NCBI GenBank assembly: GCA_013306675.1
Contig: JABLUY010000116.1
Coordinates: 1 to 64,000 of the forward strand
Length of the DNA stretch: 64,000 nucleotides
Source of the DNA: Thraustochytrium sp. TN22
Taxonomy: Eukaryota; Sar; Bigyra; Thraustochytrida; Thraustochytriidae
Reading direction: 5' to 3'
The notes below the pieces were generated by a model. It made no database searches. It worked only from the letters and a program-made list of their open reading frames with translations, and was not told where the DNA came from. The position numbers and the translations under genes were made by a program. Below are positions 56,247-64,000 of the stretch, in pieces; within the stretch, counting starts at the first letter, position 1, and each line of letters opens with the position of its first letter.

Positions 56247-59225
56247 TCAGGCGTCTTCTTCTCCTCCGTCCATCTCATTGTCGACGAGAGGGTCGAGCTC
56301 GTAAATGTCGCCCGAGGAGGAGACCAGAGACGGGCCGCCGCCGTAGCGGCCCTGCAAGTACTTCCAGATGCCGCGCGTAATGACAATGTACTGGGTATTG
56401 CGACGGAGGTGCGGGCGCGGCTCGCGCGGGTCCTTGGCGGTGAGCAAGGCCTCATTGGAAATAGGGCCCGGCGGCAGCACGCCCAAGTACGTGCCGCGGC
56501 CGTCCTGCGGACCGTTCTTGACGAAGCGCTGCCACGCGCGCGCCCAGGTGTTGTTCAGAATGTAGCTGGCAGGGCCCACACCCTCGAGCTCGCGGATCGC
56601 CTGGCGCTCCTCGTCGCGACGGTCCTGCAACGCCAAGCGCTCGTCGAAGCACTCGCGGCACTCGCGCGCTTCCTCGAGCGCCGGCGCGCACCCGTAGTGC
56701 CGGTCAATGGCGTTCCACACGGCCGTCGGCACTCGAAAGACGCGCTTGTGAACCTCTGGGGAGACCAGCGGCAGCACCCTTCCGTGCTGGCAGCTCGTGT
56801 CAAATGTGCCGCACACGCCCGGGTGCCGCAGCGTCGCCCACTTGAGCGTCCAGTACTGCGAGATGTACCGCGGCGGCCCGTCCTCCTCGTCGAGCCCCGC
56901 CTCCGCCTCCGCCTCCGCCTCCGCCTCCTCCTCCTCGCGTGCGGCGGCAGCCGCCGCGGCCGCCTCCTCATCCTCGCCGGCCTCCGCTTCAGGTACCAAA
57001 ACATGCTTTGTCGCGCGCGCCAGCACGCTGCGTACGTCCTCGTAGGCCTCCCGTGAGGCACGCGACTGGTGCTTGCGGTAAAAGAGCAGGTAGGCGTCCG
57101 TGCTCTGCACCGCCGACTCCGGCACCTCGCGCACCTGGTCGTCGTCGTACTCGTACCAGAGGTCGTTGACCGGGTTGCGGCACACCGTCGTGTAGTGCCC
57201 GCCGTTCATGCCGCCCGAGTGCCGCACGACCGCCATCAGGTCGTACGTGCACTCGTCCGGGTCCGCCACCACGCCGCTCTCGAAGCGCGCGTCGGGCGAC
57301 AGCGAGGCGCGCGGCGTCGAAGGCCCGTACTTGTTGTAGTAAAACTCCGACAGATCCATGTTCCGCACTGGGTAGCTCACTGGCGTCACATTCTTGGAGC
57401 TGTTTAGCGACCACGCAATCGACGTGCGGTTGAACCGCTTCAGGTTCAGGCACAGCACCTCCGGCAGATGCGCGAAGGAGTGCGATTTCTCCGCGTCCTG
57501 CTTCGCACGGCACTTCTCGCAATAGTACTGCTCCTCGCCGTGCAGTTGCTCCGGCGCGAAGAACGCCTGCAGGCACTCGCGGAGCGACAGCGTCGATGTG
57601 TCTAGCCCAATCATGCTCTTCACGCTCTTCACCATGCCCCACAGCCCGCCGCCGCCGCTCCCGTTGCCGCTCGACGACTCGGACGACGAGCTACGCGTGC
57701 GCGCGGCCGAATCGCTGCCGTCTTCGCCCTCCGCCATGTCGCGCCGCAGCTCCTTCAGCAGGGTCTTGGATGGTAGCGCCAGCGACATCTCCAGGTACTC
57801 CTCGAGCGAGAGCGAGGTGAAACCGCAATGTTTGCACGTCACGCGCTGCACCAGCAGCGTCTGGAAGGTGTCGCTGATGACGCTCTGCGCATACGGCGCG
57901 GTCAGCTGCCGGAACACGGGCTGCTTGCGCCCGCCCGTCGACCGCTCGCTGCCGCCTGCCGTGCTCCCGCTCGTAGGGCTGCCGTTGGCCGCTGCCATGT
58001 TCTTGAGCTTGTTCGCCGCGGCCCCGCTCCTGCCGCCATGTGAACCGTTTGCGGACCCAGCGCCCCCGATAGCGTCCTCCGCAGCCCCGACGCCGTCCGC
58101 CATGACGTCCTCGTCCTCCACCTCGCTCTCGTCGTCCTCGTCCTCGTCGGCAGCGGCAGCAGCGGCGGCCGCCGTCGTGCCGGCTGCGGCGGCGGCGGCC
58201 GCCGCCCTTTGCGCGCGTGACCGCCGGCGAAAGTTGGGCTTGAACTTGAGCCGCCGCCCGCTGCCCTGCGAACTGTCCCCCGAGGTAGTGGACCGGTGCC
58301 GGTTCGCGTTGCGGTGCATGCGTTTCCATGCGCGCTGCTCGCTCTCCAGGAGCAGAAGCACGTCGCGCGCAGGGTGAAAGGCCGCGTCCACTGGCACGGC
58401 CAGCTCCTCGTGCAGGTCGTTCATGATGTAGTTGAGGGCTTCCTGGGCGTCCTGCTGGCCGTTCTCATGAAATTCGGGCACGTTCTTGATGACACCGCGT
58501 ACGATGTCGCGCGGCGTCAGGTACTTGTTCAGCTTGGTGTTGAAGCGGCCCTCGGACCACAGGTGTCTCGTCAGCAGCGCGAAGTGGTCCGTGAACTCCG
58601 TGCGCGCTGCCTTTTCATAGTACCTGAACGCCCCGGCCGCCGGCCAGTTGTGACAAAAGAACGCCACCAGTGACGAGCAGTGCAGCAGCGCCTGCAGGAT
58701 CGAGTTCAGGTAGCACGTGTTGCCCAGGTTCGCCAGGCCCACGGCCACGGACGGTTTCCACTGGATTGGCTCGTCCCAGAAGAGCACCATGCTGCTCGCC
58801 TCTTGGCTCGCCCTGCGTGCGCCTCCCGCGTCCGCGCTCTCCGGTTCGTCCCTGAGCCCATTGGCGCTGGCCTCGCCGTCGGCTGCCGTCGCCATGGCTG
58901 GGCCGCCGCTGCCAGCGCCAACGCCAGCGCCAGCGCCAACGCCAGCGCTGGAGTCACGCCCGCTGCCGTTCACGTCCACCGGGCCTGGGTCCTCTCCGTC
59001 CTCGTCGTTCTCGTTTTCGCCCTCCTCGTCCTCGTCTTCCGGATCGCGCGTGCCCTCGGTGAGCTCGTCGCCGTCGGCGTCGGCGTCCACGGCGGCGCGA
59101 AGCTCCTCGAGTTCGCTCTCCGTCGCCGTCGCCGTCGGCTGCGGCTCTTGGCCGTCGCGCGCTTGCAGCGCGTCCAGGCCTCGGCTGGAGGCCGCTGCCG
59201 CGTCGTGGGCTGCGTGCGCCTGCAT
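56247..59225 (-). CDS. Ubiquitin carboxyl-terminal hydrolase with C-terminal DUSP domain
   Basis: A C19 deubiquitinase of 992 residues. The N-terminal 145 residues are acidic and low complexity. The catalytic domain opens with GLANLGNTCYLNSILQALL, the nucleophile being Cys171. It is split by a long insert (about 270-430) rich in Ala, Asp and Ser. A zinc ribbon is formed by CKHCG and CEKCRAK. The His box is GGMNGGHYTTVCRNP with His677, followed by WYEYDDDQVREV and AYLLFYRK. After a Glu/Ala linker, a DUSP-like domain lies near 870-960 (TWARAWQRFVKNG, then PGPISNEALL, then YIVITRGIWKYLQGRYGGG). USP20/33-type enzymes share a DUSP after the catalytic domain but also have an N-terminal ZnF-UBP, which is absent here. 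Intronless. Confidence 0.92.
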   Translation of the reverse strand: MQAHAAHDAAAASSRGLDALQARDGQEPQPTATATESELEELRAAVDADADGDELTEGTRDPEDEDEEGENENDEDGEDPGPVDVNGSGRDSSAGVGAGAGVGAGSGGPAMATAADGEASANGLRDEPESADAGGARRASQEASSMVLFWDEPIQWKPSVAVGLANLGNTCYLNSILQALLHCSSLVAFFCHNWPAAGAFRYYEKAARTEFTDHFALLTRHLWSEGRFNTKLNKYLTPRDIVRGVIKNVPEFHENGQQDAQEALNYIMNDLHEELAVPVDAAFHPARDVLLLLESEQRAWKRMHRNANRHRSTTSGDSSQGSGRRLKFKPNFRRRSRAQRAAAAAAAAGTTAAAAAAAADEDEDDESEVEDEDVMADGVGAAEDAIGGAGSANGSHGGRSGAAANKLKNMAAANGSPTSGSTAGGSERSTGGRKQPVFRQLTAPYAQSVISDTFQTLLVQRVTCKHCGFTSLSLEEYLEMSLALPSKTLLKELRRDMAEGEDGSDSAARTRSSSSESSSGNGSGGGGLWGMVKSVKSMIGLDTSTLSLRECLQAFFAPEQLHGEEQYYCEKCRAKQDAEKSHSFAHLPEVLCLNLKRFNRTSIAWSLNSSKNVTPVSYPVRNMDLSEFYYNKYGPSTPRASLSPDARFESGVVADPDECTYDLMAVVRHSGGMNGGHYTTVCRNPVNDLWYEYDDDQVREVPESAVQSTDAYLLFYRKHQSRASREAYEDVRSVLARATKHVLVPEAEAGEDEEAAAAAAAAREEEEAEAEAEAEAGLDEEDGPPRYISQYWTLKWATLRHPGVCGTFDTSCQHGRVLPLVSPEVHKRVFRVPTAVWNAIDRHYGCAPALEEARECRECFDERLALQDRRDEERQAIRELEGVGPASYILNNTWARAWQRFVKNGPQDGRGTYLGVLPPGPISNEALLTAKDPREPRPHLRRNTQYIVITRGIWKYLQGRYGGGPSLVSSSGDIYELDPLVDNEMDGGEEDA

Positions 59226-59994
59226 GCCCGTGGGCTCCTCAGCGCATCAGCGCGCCTGCCTGCCGCCGCCCGCGCGCTCGCGCTCGCGCTTGCGCGCCCC
59301 GCCTCGCCTCGCCTCGCCTCGCCTCGCCTCGGCGACGTGGCGTGGCGTGCCGCAGGCGCGCCCCGCCCGACTACGCCCCGGCCGCGCCGCCGCCGCTCGC
59401 CGCCGCCCGCAGCGTCCGCGCAGCCGGCGGCCGCCTCTGCCCGCGCCGCGCGCGCGCCGCCGCCGCCAACGCCGCGCGCCCGCCCGCGCGCCGCCCTTGG
59501 TGTCTGCGGCTCCGTGCGCGCGGCGGTCTTCGAGTTCAAGTTGGCGGCCGGGTCCGAGTCGCGCCTGGCCTGCTCGGACTCTGGCCTGCCAGAAGAATAC
59601 GCTCTTGGCCAGCAGCAGCGGGCGGAGCTCCGTATCCATCGAACTAACGATCCTCATCGATCGATCTCGGCCGAGGCGCGCTGGGTTCGGGCCGCGCCTC
59701 GCAGCGCCCGCTTCTGCGGCCGAACTCAGCTCGTTGCCGCTTGCCGGCGTCGCGCTGCACTGCACGCTCGTGCTGGAGCTGCATTGGCTGCGAGGCCTCT
59801 ACTTCTTTACATGCTCATTCACTGTCAAGACGAGAACGTTGACGTGCTCGCGACCTCGACCTCGACCAGCCTGACGTGACACTCCCAGTCAGACCAAGTC
59901 CCAACGCAGCTCGCTGCGCTCGACTCCAAGACCGCATCGCCCGGCCCCGCCGCGCCCCATCCTCATCTCCTCCTCGCCCTCCTCCTCGTCCATC
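59226..59994. other. Spacer outside the ubiquitin protease start
   Basis: About 770 bases with a CCTCG pentamer run (about 59306-59331) and TTCAAGTT at 59535-59542. No gene; presumed promoter of the protease. Confidence 0.45.
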
Positions 59995-60223
59995 CATCTC
60001 CTCGCCCTCCACCAGGCCGAAGTTGAGGAGCGCCAGCGAGGTCTGCGTCTTGAGCGAGGCCGCCTCGAAGCTCTTGAGCGACTCGTCGTAGCGGTTTGCC
60101 TCGTGCTCATCGTTGGTGAAGAGAGAGCTTGACGGTCTCGTCGTTGATGAGCGAGTCGACCACCTCGGCGCTCGCGTCATTTTCGGACGTGTTCATGCTC
60201 TTGCGGATCGCCGTGCGCCAGTT
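59995..60223 (-). pseudogene. Fragment of mitochondrial ABC transporter ATM1/ABCB7
   Basis: About 230 bases in two frames that read as consecutive parts of the ATM1/ABCB7 membrane domain. The first reads NWRTAIRKSMNTSENDASAE and then VVDSLINDETVK. The second reads FTNDEHEANRYDESLKSFEAA and then LKTQTSLALLNFG. The family pattern is W-R-T-x-x-R-x-x-M-N, then D-S-L-I-N-Y-E-T-V-K, then N-E-x-H-E-x-x-R-Y-D, then T-S-L-A-L-L-N-F-G-Q. The usual Tyr of NYETVK is Asp here, and there is a frame break between the two parts. No other part of the transporter is seen, so this is a relic fragment in the spacer upstream of the bS6m gene. Confidence 0.75.
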
Positions 60224-60623
60224 CGACGAGTCGGAGTGCACCTCCCCGTCCCGCGCCTCCCTGCCCATCAGCCACTGCAGCTCCGAAAGTCGGCTATGCG
60301 CAGTCGGCGCGGCCGCGGAAAGGGCGCTTGGCGGCGCCTGCCCACTTGCGGCGCGCGGAGCGGCACTTGCGCGGCAGCGCTGCCACTGCAGGCGGCGCGG
60401 CGCTGCCGGTGCCAGTGGCGCGGCCGAGCTCGAGGCGCGGGCGCGGCGCGCGGCGCGGGCGCGCGGCAGAGCCGCAGCGGGCGCGGCGGGGCGGCGGCGG
60501 CGGCGGCGGCGGAGCAGGAGCGGCCGGCCGCGGCGGAGCGCGCGCGACGGCGAGCGGCGCAGGCCTGGCGGCGGCGGCGAGCGGCTGGCTGGCTGGCTGG
60601 CTGGCTGGCGCGGCGGAGGCGAG
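60224..60623. promoter_or_regulatory. Leader/promoter region of bS6m
   Basis: 400 GC-rich bases between the ABC-transporter fragment and the ribosomal protein start. A CTGG tetranucleotide run at about 60588-60608 ends just before the ATG. TGCCAGTG lies at 60410-60417. Confidence 0.5.
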
Positions 60624-60962
60624 ATGGCGCCCGTGTACGTGCTGACGTGCTCGCTGCGGCCGACGGTGGGCGCGGCAGGGCTGAACCGCGTGGTGAAGAG
60701 CTGCGTGGAGCTCGTGCTGGAGAAGAACGCCATCGTGCGCAACGTGCGCAACAACGGCGTGCGCAAGATGGCGTACAAGCTGGACGGCAAGGGCGTCGGC
60801 GAGAGCTTTAAGCGCTCGCACATGTTCTCGATGGAGTTCATCGCGCCGGCCGCCGTCGTGCCGGAGCTGCACCATATCCTCTCGCTCGACGAGGACGTCC
60901 TGCGCAGCACCACGCTGCGCGCGGACGAGACGCTGCCGCGCCTCCCACCACAGTTCAGGTAA
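60624..60962 (+). CDS. MRPS6: Mitochondrial small-subunit ribosomal protein bS6m
   Basis: 112 residues, the usual size for the family. MAPVYVLTCSLRP is the first strand of the S6 ferredoxin-like fold. VVKSCVELVLEKNAIVRNVRNNGVRKMAYKLDG gives the helix and the conserved G-x-R-x-x-A-Y motif that follows. HMFSMEFIAP is the next strand, and LHHILSLDEDVLRSTTLR is the last helix with the typical D-x-x-V-L-R. It should sit in the mitoribosome platform near uS18m. No separate presequence, as in other bS6m proteins. A plastid or cytosolic form is unlikely given the sequence. Confidence 0.88.
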   Translation: MAPVYVLTCSLRPTVGAAGLNRVVKSCVELVLEKNAIVRNVRNNGVRKMAYKLDGKGVGESFKRSHMFSMEFIAPAAVVPELHHILSLDEDVLRSTTLRADETLPRLPPQFR

Positions 60963-61160
60963 ATGATGAAACAGAAAAGAAATGAAAGAAAAACAAACAA
61001 CGAAAATCAACGAACCAAAGACAACACACAAGCAAACAAACGAACAAACTGTACTGCTGCAAGGAAGACTCTTGCAAAGGGCGATACCTCAACCTTCTAA
61101 GTTACCGCCGCGACGTCGAGATCACAGGTCAGGGTGCATGTGCGTGGGTGGGTCTGCTTG
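60963..61160. other. Convergent 3' spacer
   Basis: 198 bases, A-rich near 60966-61050 (repeated AAAC/AACAA words). It probably holds both polyadenylation regions. No gene. Confidence 0.5.
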
Positions 61161-61626
61161 CTATTGCTTCATTTTCGCGTGAGCCTGATGCGAGGCCGCC
61201 GAGTGCAATAGGCTCTCGGCGCTGGACTGGATGAGGCGCGCGCGCTCCTGTTGCTTGCGCGCGTTCTGCAGCGAATAAAAGTTCCCGTACGCCTGTGACA
61301 TGCGCCGCCGCAGCGCGGCGTCCGAGTTGCTGCGCGCGCGGCCCTGCGCACGTTGCCGCCCCCCAGGGGATGCCGGCAGCGTGCGCACGGACCGCGGCGA
61401 AGACGTGCCCAGGTGCTGGCTCGCCGTCGCCGCCGCCGCCGCTGCTGCTGCTGCTGCCGCGGTCGCCGTGGCACCCTCGCTCTGGCTCAGCCGCCGCATC
61501 TCTCTGCCCGTGGGCGTGCGTGCTCGACGTCCCTGCGTCGCCCACAGCAGCAGCTGCTGCACCTGCTCCTCCGAGGCCGTCTTTGGGGTCATGAGTCCAG
61601 ACCCATACAGCATTTGCGACTCCACG

Positions 61627-61662
<36 letters not shown>

Positions 61663-62549
61663 GATAATGGCGTGCTCGGCTTGGACGAGGTCCGCAGCTG
61701 CTGTTCCCAGGCCTTGTCGCGCTCGAAGACTTGCGGCTGTGGCGTGCGCGGCTTGCGCGTCGCAGAGGCCGCCGCGATGCGTGAGCGAATAAAACGCCGC
61801 TGCTTCTCCTGCAGCCGGTCGCGCAGCGCGCTACCCAACGGCACCAGGTCCACCACCTCCGCCTCCTCCTCGTCCTGCGGAGGACGCGGCTCAATACGCA
61901 GAGCGCGCGCCGCGCGCGCCGCTGACCGCGGCGTGTGCCGCTGCCGGAAGGCCGCCGTCGCCGTCGCCGACGCCGACGCCACGGACTCGTTCGGTAGCAA
62001 GACGTAGTCTGGAGCCTCATCGAGCGCGCGCGAGAGCGCGCACGCGATCTCCACGGCGTTGCCGTCCGTCAGATACACCTCGCCCGCGTCCACCACCCCG
62101 GCTTCCGCACGCTCCTGCACCATGTCCGCGGCGAGCCGCAGGAGCTCGCACCGTACCTTGACCAGCCCCAGCCGCATCACGAGCCCCACCATGATGCGCA
62201 GCGCCATGCTCTGTGCGCGCAGCTCCACCACGCGCTCTACGCCGCACACCGGCGCGCCCCACGCGCGCCGCTCCGCCATGCACGACGGCGTCGACGGCGA
62301 GCACGGCGTCGACGGCGACGAGGCCGCGTACTCGCGCTCGTCCTCCTCGTCGCGCGCCTTGTCCTCGGTGCGGCGCCAGTCGCCATTGTGCGCTGTGGCG
62401 TCGTTCTCGCCCGCCACTCGCACGCGGTACTTGCCGGACGCCGCGTCGCGCTGCACCTGGCCGCCCTCGGCCACCACCGCGCGCTCCAGCAGCTCGCGCG
62501 CGCGCAGGAGGCCGCCCAGGTCCACGCTCGCGAGCGCCAGCGCGAACAT
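61161..62549 (-). CDS. Unknown protein with polyGln and polyAla tracts
   Basis: 462 residues from the ATG at 62549. An N-terminal ordered part of roughly 200 residues is rich in helix (LGGLLRARELLERAVVAEGG, LRIMVGLVMRLGLVKVRCELL). From about residue 200 on the chain is low complexity, basic and Ser/Thr/Pro-rich. It includes a polyGln tract (CAG/CTG repeat at about 61629-61659), a polyAla tract (about 61428-61462) and short motifs such as QRRFIRSRIAAA. I do not recognise a family. Repeat-length changes between strains are likely. No signal peptide or transmembrane helix. Confidence 0.65.
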
Positions 62550-63088
62550 GGCGCCTCTCCGCGCCTCTCCGCGCCTCTTCGCGCCAGGCCGCGCCGCGCC
62601 GACCCGCGCCGCGCCAAGCCGCGCCGCGCCGGGCCGCCGCCGCGCGCGCGCCCGGCCTCTGCGGCGCCGCGAGAGGCGGAAAGCATGAATGCCGAGCCCG
62701 GCCCGAGCGCAACGACTCCGAGCAAGGCGCGCCCCACGGACGTGCCCAGGCTCGTGCAAAACCTAACCGTCACTGTCCCCTTGGCCGGCGCGCTTCAAGT
62801 TGCAGTGCGCGGGGCAGGCCGGGCGGTGCGGAGGGAATGGCTGCGACGTGAAGATCGAGGCCCCTGCCGGCCGGAGCGAGCAAACGTTGTCGTGGCACGG
62901 GCATGGTCGTCGTCCAGGTGTCTGTCTCCCGTTGTGCCCCGGAGGTAGCGACCGTGGGGGCTGGGAGGGAAAGAGCATGAGCCCGAGCCTGAGGCGAGCC
63001 CCGGACAGCTAGCCACTCAAGGACTAATAAGGACTAATAAGAAAGAACATTCTCAACCATGCCAGTGCAGTGGTGGGTTTACTCGTCA
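62550..63088. other. Spacer with GCGCC-type repeats
   Basis: GCGCCTCTCC repeats at about 62551-62580 and GCGCC repeats to 62650 lie upstream of the polyGln gene. TTCAAGTT is at 62794-62801 and TGCCAGTG at 63060-63067. GGACTAATAAG is repeated in tandem at about 63019-63040. No gene. Confidence 0.5.
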
Positions 63089-64000
63089 TCAAACATTGTC
63101 ATCGAGATGGAGGGCCGCCAAGGCTTGCTCAGGGCCACGCTGCTGCTGCCGCTGGGCGGCTGCGGCGCTGCGCAGGGTGGCGGAGGCCTTGCGGAGGCTC
63201 GAGGCGACCCAGGAGGGCGTCGTCTCTTTGACACGCTGGACCCAGCCGGAGACGAGCTCGAGTGAGCTGACCGAGGAGGCGAGCTCGGCAGCAACGCGGG
63301 ACCAGCGCTGAAAGGCAACGTGGTTGGCGATGGCGCTCCACTTGGGCGCCATGGTGTGCCAGAACGAGCCAGGGCGCGCGCGCTCGCCGGCGAGCTCAAT
63401 ATCGCGCGAGACGCGCAAAAACTGCTGCTTCCAGAGCAGCTGAAAGGAGCGGTCGCGCTTGCGCAGCGTGCGCAGCACCCCGAGGATGGCCTGGAGCTGG
63501 CCGGTGCGCGGGTCGAGCGCGTCGTTGATGTGCCGCAGGTGCTGACGCATCGAAGCGCCCTCCTGCTGACCGCCCACGATGGTCGACGCAATGCTCTGCA
63601 GGTGCTCGCGCCACTCGCCGTTGCGGAACTGGCGCGGGCGCGTGCGCGCGGCCAGCAGCACGGCCTTGAGCGAGATGACGAGGATGCGCAGCATGGAGGG
63701 CTCCTCCGTCGTCTCGTTGGTGAGCATAAGACGCAAGATCGAGACGCCATCCTCCTCCTCGCCCTGCAGCAGGAGGCGCATGAAGCTCATGCCAGAGCCG
63801 TCGTCCTCCTCGCCCGCCATGAGTAGCTGCATGAGCGAGACGCCTTGCTCGTTATCGGCGCGCAGGGTGGCGCCCAGCTTCAGATAGCCCGACTTGAAGT
63901 CCACGCTCGTACCGAGCATGAGGCGCGCCAGCGAGTCCTCGCCCTCGAGCTCGCCCTGGAAGAAGAGGTCCGCGATCGACGGCGTGCCGGACGTGAGCAG
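63089..64000 (-). CDS. Unknown protein, C-terminal part, cut by the window edge
   Basis: The frame is open from 64000 to the stop at 63089, at least 303 residues, and the start lies beyond the window. The first 110 residues are loose repeats with a hydrophobic core and acidic turn: SIADLFFQGELEGED, VSLMQLLMAGEEDDG, MSFMRLLLQGEEEDG, VSILRLMLTNETTEE. The rest is helical (FQLLWKQQFLRVSRDIEL, FQRWSRVAAELASSVS) and ends with Gln/Ala-rich sequence and LHLDDNV. I do not recognise the family. Confidence 0.65.
   Translation of the reverse strand: MLTSGTPSIADLFFQGELEGEDSLARLMLGTSVDFKSGYLKLGATLRADNEQGVSLMQLLMAGEEDDGSGMSFMRLLLQGEEEDGVSILRLMLTNETTEEPSMLRILVISLKAVLLAARTRPRQFRNGEWREHLQSIASTIVGGQQEGASMRQHLRHINDALDPRTGQLQAILGVLRTLRKRDRSFQLLWKQQFLRVSRDIELAGERARPGSFWHTMAPKWSAIANHVAFQRWSRVAAELASSVSSLELVSGWVQRVKETTPSWVASSLRKASATLRSAAAAQRQQQRGPEQALAALHLDDNV

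Overview
This window looks like nuclear DNA of a GC-rich, intron-poor protist. Most genes are single uninterrupted ORFs, and three (DRG1, a BART-domain gene, an HSDL2-like gene) carry short GT-AG introns of 64-148 bp. The content is eukaryotic: VPS45, SPC2, reticulon, an ARG5,6-type argB-argC fusion, a mitochondrial-type fused carbamoyl-phosphate synthase, a DUSP-bearing ubiquitin protease and bS6m. The CPS keeps the glutamine-binding Cys and has a mitochondrial-type leader, as in the urea-cycle CPS of diatoms. Together with a coiled-coil protein of axonemal type, this suggests a heterotrophic stramenopile, perhaps a thraustochytrid. That placement is an inference. Start codons were chosen as ATG; several longer frames begin only at TTG or GTG and were shortened.

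Layout. 0-12.4 kb is a dense housekeeping block: DRG1, an unknown protein with an ELMO-like PH end, riboflavin synthase, a coiled-coil protein, reticulon, SPC2 and VPS45. 12.8-17.5 kb is a young palindrome of two 2,337-bp DNA transposons lying tail to tail. Each joins a YqaJ-like nuclease segment to a piggyBac-like C-terminal module. 17.9-25.3 kb holds serine racemase, a BART protein, a secreted DUF2252 protein, a SohB-type protease, an orphan Spp2/GPKOW G-patch exon and an HSDL2-like dehydrogenase. A 3.8-kb gene-free stretch follows. 29.1-33.7 kb is the 1,527-residue CPS, followed by a 2-kb gap with tandem repeats. 35.7-43.1 kb encodes a 2,456-residue type I membrane protein with PAN, Cys-rich and two C-type-lectin modules. 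43.6-46.2 kb is a pseudokinase with an N-terminal helical bundle and ARM-like repeats. 47-50 kb has a broken kinase and a repeat-bearing unknown. 51.2-53.8 kb is ARG5,6, 56.2-59.2 kb the ubiquitin protease, and 60.0-60.2 kb a broken piece of an ATM1/ABCB7 transporter. bS6m, a polyQ/polyA protein and an edge-truncated gene close the window.

Functional links: CPS and ARG5,6 are both mitochondrial arginine/urea-cycle enzymes tied through N-acetylglutamate. SPC2 and VPS45 share a 351-bp divergent promoter and both serve the secretory or endosomal system.

Two octamers, TTCAAGTT and CACTGGCA (in either orientation), recur in the intergenic DNA. By eye they are absent from the coding regions called here, so they are candidate regulatory motifs. 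No tRNA, rRNA, CRISPR array, retroelement or virus-like element was recognised.
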